DNA of 64,000 bases from Pseudoscleropodium purum (GCA_963969395.1 OZ017796.1:40414243-40478242), one strand, 5' to 3'. Counted from the first letter of the stretch, positions 8,331 to 21,502 are shown. The notes: generated by a model not told the origin, from the letters alone. Made by a program: numbers and translations.

Positions 8331-11300
8331 CATACATGGCAATTGCTCTCTCATTTGAATCTTTCTATTTTTATAGAGCTTCTGTTGACCAATGCTTTTA
8401 GTTCTAGTACTCAGTGCACACGCACTGGTGCAATACTTACAAGCACATGTATATTGAGAATATGCAGAATGCCAATTCCATGACTTTCCTCTTTCGACAT
8501 ACTTTCAATTGCCTTCTGTTAAAGATTTCTAGGAACAATCATTTCTTTCTGGACAATCTTTTGCTAAGAATTCATGCTTTCCTACAGCTTCATAAGTGAG
8601 AATTTTTGAAGACCACATTGTCAGTTATTATTTTTGGAACATATTACTATGCCCTTGACAGTGTAATAGAGTACAATAATAGGATTTTCTTTTATAGAAT
8701 TACCAAGTGTTATAACAAATGACCTTCCCATTTTGGTAAAAATTTGTCTTTCCTTCACAAGACGTACTACATCATTACTGAAAAGAATTGTACAAATTAC
8801 ATGACAAATTCCTATATATGGTAGCATTTCAAGTAAAAGTATTTTTTTCCTTTACATTGCACAAATGACGACAATTTTTTCATTGAACAAAGCACTACAT
8901 GTAATATGTGTTACTAAAAGCAAGGCATAACAAGTTGTTTGAACAACTTACAGTGCACATGCACTTCAATTTCACAACAATTGCCCACTAATTTGATTCT
9001 TTCCTCTTGTAGTGTTCTTAAGCAGCTGCATTATCCACCATAATAAATTCAAAATTAAGTATATTCTATAAGTTTCTATTCCAACTTCCAATACAATGAC
9101 ACACATGTGCTAGGAAATTAATGCAAATTTAGAAGGGGAATTACATTTCTTCAATTAAGTGTAATTGACCTATGTACTCTACAATTGTGGTGGTTCCTAT
9201 TAGAAATTGTAGAAGTCAATATCTTCATCCTTTACGCAATTGCAATTTATATTCATGAATTCATGATTTCATAGGAAAAAATAGTTGAATCACAAACATG
9301 AAGTGAAATGTTGTTTGCTAATACTTGAATTTCATGTACCATTCATACAATGACTGTTATACAACAATTATATATACTATGGGGACTGATTTTACAATTC
9401 ATTTCGTCCTTTATAACTGACAATTTTCTATGTACACATTTGAAATGACAGAACTCATGTACAGAATTGAAGATTCAACCACACAATATGAACTCTGTAA
9501 TGAAATGATTTAATTAAATTCATATGATGTCAGATTTTGTAAAACTAAAGAACACCTACAATGACATGAACTTTACAATTGAGAAATACAAGAATGTGAC
9601 TACATATTTGTAAATTATCTTTAATGTGAGAATGAAGATTGTTTGTCTTACGTTGATTCTACACTCCGTTTTCATTTAAAAAGGTAAAGGACAGTAGTAC
9701 TTGCAACATATTATATATAAACTTCTCTCCACTCTGTCTTGTATAAAGTCAATCATTCCAGTTCATTCCTTTTTTTCCCATACTAGGATACATGCACAGG
9801 AAATAGACACTTTTCATTCCTGTGCGAGCTTAATGTAATTTATTGATTCCTTCATTATCATGATGTATATAGATCTTCAACAGTGAATACATGTTGAAGT
9901 CTGTTGATAATTTTGTTAAAAAAAATTGTAGTTCAATTGATCATTAGAAACTCCTCAATTACGGTATAATACAGTTACATTCATTGACAATCTAACAACA
10001 TTTGTAGTGAAACAAAGACACTAAACATTGTAGATTTCTTTTTCCAGCAAGGGTACTGAATGAAATTAGGCAGCGTCCTTATGCTTATGTGCATAAGTAA
10101 GCAAAAACAATAATGCATTCATTTTTTTGCTCAATTTTTTGTACCAATCAACATAGACATTAGACAATATTAATGAATTCATCTAGAAATTAACTGAAAC
10201 AAAATTCAAATACTTTAGTGAGAGTGTAGAAAGACATTAAATTTAAAAGAGAAAATATTAATTTCATTAGGACATGTCTTCTAAGAAATTTTGTCCGTAT
10301 CAATGAAGGTTAATTTAGAATAGAAGTTCCACGTTGCCAATAAAAAATTAAATTCATCTTTGTACTTCTTGAAATTTCTAATGACTGTCACCTTATTGTC
10401 AAATTCAAATACTTCAAGAAATTCCAAGCAATGAAGCAATCTCATGCTAGTTGTTCGAAGTTCATTTACCAATTCCTTCTAAGCATATCACTTATTTCTT
10501 ATATGAAGAACTTCCCTTGACTTCATAATTTTTTGCGAAGTTGTTTACCTGCACTTACAGTTTTCTTGGATGACGCTTCAATATCTGGAACTCATAAACT
10601 CTCCGGAAACTCAGATGTGCAGATGAGGACCAAGGCTATAGAACTGAACAATTATTTATTTGTTTTCCATTTTTTTGAGTCGACTCTTGTACATCAATGA
10701 CCACCAAATTTTTTAAAACGAAATGGCAGTTTGTGATGACCAAGTAAAGAAGTATTCTTGAGAAGAACTGTGCAATACATCAATATCTGTCACTTTCAAC
10801 AAGGAGCTACCTCTGTAATTGATTAGAACTACAAAACTCAATTATCATAATTTTCATTCTAAGTTTGCTTCACCTTGAAGTTAGTTGACAAGAAGTTGAG
10901 TGAAGAGAATAGAAAGGAAAGTAGAGATGCTTTGTGTTAACCCTATTGCCTTATGTGCCATCCATGCCGAAATTATGGCCGACTTAGACTTGTCCTTTGT
11001 AGTTGTCATGTGCCGCTAGTAATCCACTGCTAAAGTTTACAACTAAACGGCACAATTTCAATTTTAGAAGAAGAAATCTTCATATCCTCTAATGTATGCA
11101 ATGTTGAAAGTTTTTGCATACTCTACGTTATCAAATATAGACTTCCACATTTAACAAATGCTAGTAATCCAAAGGTCGCTAGCTCTAAGAACCTGAAAGT
11201 CTGTGGACTCATAAATAAGAGGAATGACGTGAATTATAAGAAACGGTGCATAATAGTAATTGGCAATTGCAAATTAAGAGCTCCATGTCTAATGGTCCAA

Positions 11301-14300
11301 CTATAATCTACTCTCCATTTTGCCACTAGTGAAGCTTATCACCGCCTTTCATCAAGATTTGTTTCTTCAGTGATAGTTAACCTAATTCAGACCAACAGAT
11401 GAAATTTGTTTAATTATTCATTACTTTAGGTTTCCTTGCACATGTCTCCATTCTTTTTAGTGGCTATTGAATTTCCACCTACATCACCAATTCTACAGTT
11501 TCTATTCTTGCACCCTATTTTTTGCTTTAGCCAATTTTGATGAATCAAGGGTTTAATTAAGTAGTTCTTAATTTTGTATTTTCTACTAGCAGCAACCTTT
11601 ATATAATTACTTCATGTTGATGTCCTACAAGCTTACATTTTAGAACAGTGGTACATTTTGCATAATTTCTTTTCTTTTCTTCTTTTAAAAAATGGATGCC
11701 TTTCTCATCCAACAGTATGCATTGGCTACAGCCTTTGAAGTTAGAAATACACACTACAAAACAATAGTACCTCCGAAGACAACTACACTAACAACAGTTT
11801 CACTGTCGCCATACAACAAAGCGCAAGAAGACATGGTGGTCACTTCCTATGAAACAAATGGGAAACTAGACGACATTGAGAGCAGTATAGGACTCTAGGG
11901 AATTTCAATTGTAGAACACAACTGTCAACAACCATTGGCATATGTTGTAATTGAATTTCTTAGAGGCAACAAGAATGACTTTTGAGAATGCTTAGAACTA
12001 TGGAATGAGGATGTGAGGCATTTTTTTAGGAGCCCTGCACTAACATAAGCGATACATGTTGAGACTCGAACTTGTTGAGCAATGATATATACTTCATTCC
12101 TAAAATTAGCAATAGATAGACTTCACTTGAGTCGGAGCAGACAAACGACAGAGATGTATGAACATTTTTTGGAATAATCAACTAAAAACATCTCAGAACT
12201 ACATTGTTGTAGGTAGTAGAGGAAGAAATGTCACAAAGAAATATTTAGCGACTTCGAGAGTAACCAAGGAGCAAGTATGTACTTTTTTGCAAGCAATGAA
12301 CTTCTAGCATGATGCTTGTACTCATTTCTTGTGACATGGTTCCCAAGTGAAAATATAGGAAGTCAAAACTATAATCAAATGTGAAGAAGTAAACTTCAAA
12401 CAGTTTATCAAAATTATTGGTCTTTTTATAAAATATCTCAAACAGTTGAGCATTCTTTTTTTATCACCACTATACATGTTCTAACACAATTTTGCATGAT
12501 AGGCAACAAAGAAGATTGCTACAGGAAAACATCAAAATTTTGTCATAGAAATTACAAAATCGATTTTGAAAAAACCAAGAGGTCAAGGTTCTTACTGAGT
12601 ATATTTCATCAATGAACGGATATGAAGACATCATAGAATACACTTACTTTGACAGCGAATATTGCACCAACGGGAGTAGTAGTTCATTAGAGTATTTACA
12701 ACATTTAGAGGAAGTGCACGTAGACATGGAAGAGGAGATAGATAGCAAGCTTTTTTTTAATTGCATACCAATGACAAGTGACAAAAGAATTAGCAGACAA
12801 CAATGAAGCCAAGGTGAAGTGTAAACCTAGTAAATAATCAGACTCTTGCTATGATTCTCAATGATAGTGTATATGATGTGAATAACTTTGATCCAATATT
12901 TTTGCACAAAATTTAATGATGCTTTTCTCAACATTTTTGTCACTTTTATTGTAAAAAAGAGTATTGTGGAATGTCTTTTTCTTTTTCGAAAAAATAGTTC
13001 TCATTATTGTCTATCAATGGAAGTTCCATTACATTAATGCTAATAGACTTTTCATGTACCACACATTTATTTTCCAATGATAGATTTTGGTCCACAATTA
13101 TCATCCGCTTAAATGGTATTATGAGAAGATTTTGCTTCTTTGTCAAGTAATTTGGAATTCTGTGGGAGTTACTAGCAAGTTAAACTTCATTGCATATTGA
13201 CTTCATTTAAAATTTTTATTTTCTAAAACAAATAAGTCAAACAATGAGCCATTGTGCACATTGCATCAATCAGTATAGCATTGCTCATTGAATTGTCTTG
13301 GAACTATGTTGTAAAATTGGATCAACCTTGTCTATGTTCATACTGCTCTCAAAGCCTAGTTACTGAACATAATTACATTGTCCACTTTTTGGAAAGACGT
13401 AGCAGTCTTTCAATCTATGTAGTTATACTTCTTTGAAATTGTCATTTGTTCTAAGTATTTGTGTGAAGGTTTCATCTAATGTAGTCAATTAATGTAATGA
13501 CATCATAGAGATGGCATTCACTTGGACTATGCTAAGTGAGTGTGATAATGTATTTTATACTTTTTTAAATTTAATGTACAATTCTATTTATGTCTTTTTG
13601 CTTTAGTGAAAACATATTATTATAACTATTTTAAATTGACGTTGTATACATTATTCTAATTCTATTTAATAAAATGGATTAACAAAGGTCTTAGTAAATT
13701 TATGAATATGTAACTATAGGATGGGTCATTGGTGATGGAAACGTCAGCACAAAAAGATAATGTTATCCTCCGTCACTAGAGAAATGAGTTAGAAGCAAAT
13801 GGAAATTATAGGTGGACGAGAGGTAGTTCTAGGTTTTCCTTGATGGAAGAAGGTAATGAAGAGAAGAAAAAGAAAGGTAGCAGTGTTGGTCTTGTTTGTC
13901 AGAAAAAGGCAACAACAAAGAGATCTACTAATAATAATAAAAATTTAAAAAAAATTCTCATACTATTGTTGACACTTTATTTGGAACTTTGTAGAATTTT
14001 GTTGTAGATGTCGATGAACTACGTCGGAAAAGGGAGCAAGATGTACTAAAATGTGGCTGCATTATGAGGACAATAGGGAATTCATCAAACTGAGATGTAG
14101 TGTCTATTGAAAAGGAGAATTATTAAGAGGACAGAGACTTCTCTCAGGATGTAAACCATCAATCTACTCAACATTCAAGACCGTCTACAAACACGGAGAC
14201 ACCCATTGATGTCTTGCCAAGTCAGTAACTTATGTTGCAAACATGTCATTACCTTTTTTTTCCCTTCATGTAGTAGAAGTTTGAACTCAAATATTAACCT

Positions 14301-14390
14301 CTTCAACATTTACTTCCATGCTTTCAATTGATGAATGAAAAAAGGATAGGGCTTGTCAATTTACTAAAAAGTAAAACGTTGTTGTTACAA
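8331..14390. other. long AT-rich gene-free stretch
   Basis: Only short ORFs (for example 10281-10472 minus, 11692-11898 plus, 12612-12806 plus) without recognisable domains or supporting splice sites are present. Around 13730-14240 there is a Lys/Glu-rich broken frame that could be an old transposon or gene remnant, but I cannot name it. Composition is uniform and there are no tandem arrays. Confidence 0.55.
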
Positions 14391-14560
14391 ACCCGTTCGT
14401 AACAAGTGAACAGTTGTAACGGTTAGGGTTAGTTGGTCTCTCCCTTGTCTTTAATAACCATGAGAGGAGGGTTGTTCCTCCCTTGACATTTTGCTTAATA
14501 AAGATAAGATGGTTTCACCACAATGTGTAAGTTTGATTCTTCTTGTCGTTGTTGTAATTT
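14390..14560 (+). repeat. possible solo-LTR-like remnant
   Basis: The segment starts near TGTTACAAACCCG, contains further TGTAACGG/GTAACAA motifs, and is CT-rich, then has an AATAAAGA-like polyadenylation motif near 14500. This resembles plant LTR sequence in style. No paired LTR or target duplication was found, so this is weak. Confidence 0.25.
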
Positions 14561-15109
14561 AGTTGTAATTTAGTATTGATTTACTTTGAATGCAATCCAA
14601 GTAGAGCATCGACTTCCTTATTGAATCGATCTGTAATAGTTGTCTTCTACACACAATTTGAAGAACAATGTGCTTGAGTTGTAGGCAAAAAGAAGGCCCT
14701 TTGAATGAGGCAACATCGGTTACTAAAGTTGTCATTCATGTATTTCTTGAACAAAAATTATTAGATTGCATCATGTGCTTGTATTTCTATATGCTTGGCA
14801 GGTAAAGCACATATTCACTATAGAAAAATGATTGTTTTATGACTGCAGAATATGATTGTAGTGAGTCACAAAATCAAGAAATGTGACTCAAGCTAAAATC
14901 ACTATAGATGGTCGCAATATGACTAGACTAAGTCATTCATGAGTCATTCACTTTTAGTCATATGACTAGTGAGTCATATTTGCAATCATATGGATTTGAA
15001 AGTATAATAAACCATTTTTAGACGTACTTTGCCAACAAGGCCTATATGTTGACTATCCTTAGAGACTTGACTTTTTCATGAGTTGCCCGGGCAAAATAAA
15101 AAAATCCTA

Positions 15110-15487
15110 TGTGGAATATGACTCACCGTAGTCATATTTTGGCTGATGTGGAATATCACTACAATAAGTCATATTTTGAGTAATATGGAATATAATTGTA
15201 GTGAGTCATATTTTAAGTAATTTGGATTATGACTATATTGAGTCATATTTTAAGTCATATTTTAATTGATTTGGAATATGACTACAGTGAGTCATATTTT
15301 AAGTGATATGGAATATGACTACAGTGGGTCATATTTTAAGTAATATGGAATATGACTATGATGAGTCATATTTTAAGTGATATGAAATATGACTGCAGCA
15401 AGTCATATTTTGAGTGATATAAAATATGACTATAGTGAGTCATATTTTGGTTGATGTAGCATATGACTATAGTGAGTCATTTTTTTG
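15110..15487 (+). repeat. subterminal minisatellite, about ten 37-bp units
   Basis: Each unit contains ATATGACT, six variable bases, then AGTCATAT followed by a T-rich spacer, so every unit is itself a dyad. Nine units are about 37 bp and one is longer, near 48 bp. The array sits in the left subterminal region of the CACTA-like element and probably provides transposase-binding sites (inference). Confidence 0.8.
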
Positions 15488-16619
15488 TTCAAGTTAGTAC
15501 TAAGAGATAGTAAATAGTGAAAGCAAAGATATAACAAGAGGCAACAAAAACTAAAACTAAAAACTAATAAGAAGCAAGAATAAGATAAATCAAGATGCAA
15601 TAAAAGATAATAAGAGGCAAGAAATAACAAACAATAGGAAATAATGTCTAAAAGACAACAATTAAGCAAGAGTTAAGATTCAACATGAGGCAACAATCTT
15701 GAAACAACAACCTTGAAGTAACAATTTTGAAGCAATAATTAAGAGACAACAACTAAAAAAACAATAACAAACTAGCAACAACTTTGAAGCAACAACAAAC
15801 CAACAACAACTAAAAATAAAAAAAACTAAGAAACAACAACAAAGAAGCAACAACTAACTAACAACAACAAACTAACAACAATTGTAAAGCAACAACAATG
15901 AAACAACAGCAAACTAGCAACAATTAAGATATAAGAAGCAATAACATATTAGTAACAATTAAGAAACAACAACTCAAACCTTAATAACTAAACAACAATA
16001 ACTAAAATACAACAATACAACAATTAGAACTTCAAAAAACAAAAAAAGGCAACGAGAATTAGAAAGCAACAACTACACAACAACTAAAACACAAAAACAC
16101 AACAACACAACAATTAGAACTTCAAAAAACAAAAAAAGAAACAAGAAACAAGAGTTAAAAATCAACAAAAAAACAAAGAAGTGGTGGCTAGGGTTTTTAA
16201 ATCCTAAAAAATGACGGCTACGATTTCAAGATCCCCAAAAATCAATGGCTAGGATTTTACAATTTTGAGCAATAATTTATTTACATTTTTTTTAGGTTGT
16301 CCAAATTTTTAGGAAGTTGCCTAAAAAAACTTCAAAAAAAATATGAACCTACAAAAATGTGACTATAGAATATGACTGCATATAGTCATATATGCAAAAA
16401 TATGATTGACAAATATGACTAGTGTTCCTATAATACGTTCTCTATGGTTCCCTAAGAAATGTTTTTCCGTTCCCTATGCATGTATACTATACACCCATGA
16501 AGTACAAAGGCAAAATATGAGTGGAAATCATATTTGCAATCATGTTTTTTCTAAACGTTTTGGAATCCCCAAATATGACCGAAAAGCGTTGGGAGGATGG
16601 AGCTGAGACGGTGTCTCAT

Positions 16620-16807
16620 GTAGAAAAGAAGAAAAACATCTATCTTAGTTGTTAGGGACACAACATCCATAAGATTCTTAGGAGAGTCTCTATTTCATAA
16701 GTAGAAGATACAATCCCTACTCTTGCTAGGCTTATCAGCTTATTACCTAATGCTCTAAAATAGTATTTCTTTGCCTTATGGGAGCATAAGAGATTATTAA
16801 AGAGTAG
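16620..16807 (+). other. probable 3' part of mitochondrial nad5 group I intron (NUMT)
   Basis: This lies directly upstream of the nad5 codons and shows no nad5 coding similarity. It ends in G at 16807, as group I introns do. A stretch near 16701-16716 (AGAAGATACAATCCCTAC) resembles the conserved P7/S element of group I introns. The boundary falls between the Gly and the Pro codon where I recall the bryophyte nad5i753 intron being inserted. This identification is an inference from memory. Confidence 0.45.
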
Positions 16808-17047
16808 CCCACTCCAGTATCTGCTTCAATTCATGCAGCTACTATGGTAACAGTAGGCGTTTTTATGATAGCAAGGTGCTCCTCTTTATTCGAATATTCA
16901 TCCAATGCTTTGATTGTTATTACTTTTGTAGGGGCTATGACGTCATTCTTCGTGGCAACCACTGGAATATTATAGAATGGTTTAAAGAGGGTCATAGCCT
17001 ATTCAACTTGTAGCCAATTAGGCTACATGATATTTGCTTGCAGTATT
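16808..17047 (+). pseudogene. nad5: nuclear copy of mitochondrial nad5 (complex I subunit 5) fragment
   Basis: Eighty codons match the conserved core of mitochondrial NADH dehydrogenase subunit 5: Pro-Thr-Pro-Val-Ser-Ala, then Ile-His-Ala-Ala-Thr-Met-Val-Thr, later Ile-Ala-Tyr-Ser-Thr-Cys-Ser-Gln-Leu-Gly-Tyr-Met. In the organelle this subunit is a proton-pumping membrane arm protein. Here only a fragment exists, with one in-frame TAG at 16973-16975 where the protein normally has Gln (CAG or CAA). The similarity ends near 17047, just before the CACTA-like right subterminal repeats. It is a mitochondrial DNA insert (NUMT) lying inside the transposon and cannot be functional. Confidence 0.88.
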
Positions 17048-17118
17048 GACTGAGCAGTCGCCAATCATACTTAGTCATATTTTTGCAGTCATAAAACACT
17101 CAAATCCTAATAGTGACT

Positions 17119-18914
17119 GCAGATAATGAAGTTGTTGCACAAGTGGAGGACTTACAAAATCGTTCTACTTTAAATAAAAATCCTGAGCAAGCAAAAGACT
17201 TGACCCTGCAGTCAAAAATGATGAACACAAAGTCTTCCTACACAAATAATACTCGTAGGCTAGTCGATGTATCTATGTGCAAAAAAGAAAATTATGTTGC
17301 TTACCATAAGCCCATATAGGCAAGTTCACATCTACAACAAAGTACAAAGAACCATTCTCTGAATGAGAACAATTCAATGCTAATAAGATGCAATTCACAT
17401 TATTAATTTCATATTTTTTTGTTGGTGATTGCACATTTTTTTTTTCAAGTTATGAAAACATATTATTTAATTATTAAACAAAGTCGTCATAGTGACTTCC
17501 CGTATTAATCACTTAAGCATGTGCATTCTTAGAAATGTTCTTCGTTAATGTTAGTGCATAATAGTTCTTTAAGTACTAAGCTTTATAGTTTCCAGAGTCA
17601 TTCTTTAAGAACTTAATCTAAACTATTGGCTACATAGAAATTATGAAGAGAACGAATCAGTTCAAGACGAGTGAATTCCAAGGTCAAGCACTCATGATTA
17701 CATTCTAATAGATAACATGAATTGTGAAGTACTCAACTCTTTTTGAACTAAGAACTATTGCACAAGTACATTTCGAAGTTACAATTGGATGAACCAATTG
17801 AGAGTTTTTAATTCTGTCGACATCAATAAGAGTTATCATTTCTAGAGGAATAGTGAACTGGTATACTCTCATTATCGGCATGTATCGTTTCATTACTAAC
17901 TTGTATAATATAGTTTAGTCTAAGTCGTACTATTTATGCTATTACTTTGTATTTATTGTATTGGTCATTTTAGCTTTGATAGATTGATGCTTCCACCTTC
18001 TTTGAAAGTGTTTGAGGTTGCTAATTAAGAAATGTGAAAAGATGAATGCCAAAACTTGAATTAAGCCTCTGATGTGCAAGCAATGGAATTGTAGGATTAT
18101 TTGGGGATAGAAGGATAGAATGTTTTTTCGTAGAGAATTGCAGTGACAAAATCAACAGCCATATGAATCTCCCTAGAAGAGTCTTCAAAGACAACAGTTT
18201 GCAAGATCGGAGGAAACTATGACTCATTCGAGGCGACGCAGTCTTCTTGTAATTGCATAGTATGAATGGCAAGAAAGTGAACAAACCGAAGCCCCGCAAT
18301 TTGACGAGGACAACAATAGAAAACAACTATCTCTCAAAATATATCCAAGTGAGTCTATTGTAAACTTCAGCTATTGTTAAAGCATAATAGTTTTTTTTCA
18401 CTTTTTATCGTCTTTATGAATTTCTAACAGCGTGACTAAATAAATGATAGAAATCCCTATTTTATTGCACTAATGTAACTTTCAGTAGGATGTTAACCTT
18501 CAAGATGTACCCACAATATATATTCATTGGCAAACATCTTCCTTCCCCTTTTGTTAATTGTTAAAGCTAGTATATTTTAACTTGTATCATTAGCACATTC
18601 TAAGTGGACATAATTTAATTTTGTACAAATTATAGTGATGCTAAACTAATAAAAATATATGAAAACATGAGGTAGTGATGCATGTATTAGCTTGTATAAT
18701 TTTTTTGTCAAATTCATTAGCAATACTTCCAAGTCCACGAGAAGGAAGATGTATGAGAAACTCTGTTGTTCATATTGAGATTATGATCATGTAGTAAGCT
18801 ACGTTTTCTATAGTAGTAGACACTAGAATTGTGTTTCATGCAACTGCTTTGTATTTTTTATATGTTGTACTTAGGAAACAATTTAAGCTAAATCACTGAT
18901 TATAATGTTCCAGT
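17119..18914. other. AT-rich stretch, nothing clear
   Basis: Short ORFs only. The plus strand near 18130-18330 has a Lys/Arg/Asn-rich broken frame that may be an upstream exon or part of the decayed ORF at 18915-20010. I cannot connect it with confidence. Confidence 0.4.
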
Positions 18915-20010
18915 GCAGTTGCTCGTCAGAGCACGTCAAGAATTTTTGAAGACATTCAATATGCTTGTAGCAAGGATTCCACCTCCACTAGCAAACACTA
19001 CCAACAAAAGAGGTCGATTTCTCCAAGTCCGAGGCTAGATAGAAGAAAGGGTAATCCAGTGTATTGAAGATCAAGATCTCCAAGTTCATCATTGCAACGT
19101 CTAGAACCTACTGCTGGTGCATCTAATGATGTCGTCATGAAGTTACTTGTACCAAAGGATTTGGTAGTTCTATCTTCATTAAGAGATAGGAGAGAAAGAA
19201 GATAGAGGCAATATGTCCGTGAATGTTAGATTGTATGACGAGAAAGTGAAGGAAGAAAGCCCTTTTTCTTGACCGTTGACCTTCAACGAAAACTATATGG
19301 ACTAGGATGACTTGCTTAACAATCAAATTAGCTAGAGGGTTAGATCCGTCATGCACTAACATACGCAAGCAGGCTCATGGAGACATTCGCATATTCAAAG
19401 ATCGTTTGAATGAGCACTTTGAATATTCAATGAATTTGAATGAAGACCTACTGAGGGGCTTAATGGGAAAGGCCGTGACAAGGAGAAGGACAGAACTGAT
19501 TACTCTAATCAACAACAGTAGTTGTCCACCTCATTTCGATAAGAAAGTCTAGAAGCGACTAGAAAAATTAGCTACAAGTAAACAAAGGATGAAGTGAATG
19601 GAACATTGTTGATACGCAAATGCATATCGAAGAACCATGGAAAGAACTGGTGCATTAGAAGAAGATGGAGTGTGAGAGAGACATCATGACTTACTAGGAA
19701 GGTCACCTAACCTAGATGAAGTCGCCAAAGAAATGCAACAGCATAAAGATTACGAAAAAAAGAAAAATCCAAAAACAACATTACAGAAAGTTATAGAATA
19801 AAAAGATTTTGTGTTTACAAATGAGGAAGATGTAAAGCAATTTCAGTTGGTGAGTAATGGATTTCAGCAATTCAATAGTGACAAAGAGGATAACAAACAA
19901 CAGAAATCCTTATCAAAATTCCTGAATATGGTAAGCCATGAGGAAGTGTTGCTGTTGACTTCGACCATGAAGTGTTCATTGCTTTCTCATGTCCAATTTG
20001 TCCAAGTGTA
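18915..20010 (+). pseudogene. decayed transposon-like ORF, possibly En/Spm-associated (Transposase_24/Ptta-like)
   Basis: Open segments broken by several stops run through about 1.1 kb. The best pieces are 19307-19552 (81 codons, Lys/Arg-rich, ending Cys-Pro-Pro-His-Phe-Asp-Lys-Lys-Val) and 19560-20010, which includes a Lys/Arg region, a Tyr-Ala-Asn-Ala-Tyr-Arg-Arg-Thr segment and a Gly-Arg-Ser-Pro-Asn-Leu-Asp-Glu-Val segment. The layout (a basic helix, a short conserved segment, then a Gly-Arg-x-Pro motif and an acidic/basic tail) recalls the plant ORF often found with CACTA elements. That is only a resemblance by eye, and a lost host gene is also possible. Confidence 0.35.
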
Positions 20011-21494
20011 GTGGGAAACATAGAAATGCACACTACCAAATGACAACAATTTTTTTGAGTAGGATTGATGGTTTCCATATATATAGAAGCTAAAAATAAT
20101 ATAGAAATTTTGTGTGGAGGATGTTGATGCATAGGGTGATGATGGTAGTTTTAGATCAATGGGCAATTGGGGGGCCCACCTTATGTACTTTCTTCCTATC
20201 TTATGACCAAACAAAAAGAAAGCAAGGAAAATGGTACATGGAATGCAAGTGCTTTAATTAACCTATAAATACCCAAAACATTATATTTTGATGTTAACTA
20301 AATTTTGAAGTTAAATAAACTATTACCATAGTATTTTTGGTATTTTATTTTTTTAATTGAATACCTTTTAAAGTCTATTTTAGAAATTAGAAATCTGATT
20401 TTGAAAAAAATTGTTTATGATTTTTCTATTGAAGATTTTATGCAAGGATATCCATTATAAATCTTGATTTTTTTGTATAACCCATAATATGTCTAGTTTA
20501 AATTTGTAAAATTTAATTAAACTCAAAAAAACTTGGGCTTTTTGTTAAGTCCTGAACAAACTTCAATGCTAGAGCTCAAAAAGGGCCTTGGGCATTTAAA
20601 ACAAGGCCTAAATTTAAGATCAAGGCTTTTTTTTTGAACTAGCGTCTCCTTTGTTGCCCTCACTCCAGGGGCTAGTTTTGGGAGGGATAAAACTAGAGAG
20701 GTTAGATTTTTGACAATCTAGCAAAATTTTGCCAAAAATAAAAGTTTTGTTTAAAATAAGGAATGACATTCCCAAAATTTTAAACCTCCATTAATAATTA
20801 TTCATATAAATACCTATTAATCCTAAATCCTTTAGTATCCAAGTATAATAGCATAAAGTTGCTAGATTTGGAATTTTTGTTTGAAATGCATAATTATTGT
20901 TTGTATATAAAATATTTAATAAAATAACATTGTAGAAGTATACATATTATGGGAATGCATGTAGTACCACTAGAACTTTGAGAACATTGGGCTATGCATC
21001 AATGAGATCATAATGCTTGTATGAAAAGTACATCAAATATTAAAGAACTAGATTGTTTGAAGTATTGTAAGTAAGAGGTGCAAGGGAAGATTTCAAAATT
21101 GATTATAAATTGGTTTGGCTATGTATGTACTTAACACCTCAAAATTGTCATATTATATGATACTTTAAGGTTAAAAATTACAAGTTAAGGTCAAAGAATG
21201 AGGTCACATATAGTATGTATTAATATAGTTGGAAATGTATATGTTGTGAAAAACACTATTATAATATTTAGCAAAGCTTTGGTTTTATACAATACTAGAA
21301 CAGAGCTTGTTACAATACCACAACACCAAGAAGGTTTTATCAAGATGCAAGATTTCAAGGAAAAGATGTTTGGATGTCATTAGAGTTTACATAGAACAAA
21401 TGAACAAAACATAAATAAAAATTGTGAAGATGTAAATATGATGGATGTAATCATGACACAACTTACATTTAATCCCCAAGTGTCCTAGGTGACC
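20011..21494. other. AT-rich stretch without recognisable gene
   Basis: Poly-T and poly-A rich. I see no supported coding, RNA or repeat features. Confidence 0.55.
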
Positions 21495-21502
21495 TAAATA
21501 AG

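Larger units (their letters stand above)
14816..17115. mobile_element. CACTA-like (En/Spm) non-autonomous transposon, about 2.3 kb
   Basis: The left end reads CACTATAGAAAAATG. The reverse complement of the right end (17115 leftward) reads CACTATTAGGATTTGAG, and both then share GTTTTATGACTGCA. CACTA at both tips is the En/Spm hallmark. The flanking trinucleotides are ATT (14813-14815) and ACT (17116-17118), so the expected 3-bp duplication is imperfect. Subterminal regions are full of short ATATGACT/AGTCATAT motifs in both orientations, as CACTA transposases require. Inside are a 37-bp repeat array, an AAC-rich tract (about 15690-16150) and a mitochondrial nad5 fragment. No transposase is encoded. 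Confidence 0.7.

Noticed and set aside
10281..10472. 63-codon minus-strand ORF with coding-like look
   Set aside because: No recognisable family, no continuing frame or splice sites on either side, and AT-rich background gives such ORFs by chance.
15110..15487. CRISPR-like array of regularly spaced repeats
   Set aside because: The spacers are near-identical rather than unique, the DNA is eukaryotic nuclear, and the array is a transposon subterminal minisatellite.
15430..15669. Leu/Ser/Tyr-rich 79-codon minus-strand ORF
   Set aside because: Composition reflects the AT-rich repeat array and the following low-complexity tract of the CACTA-like element.
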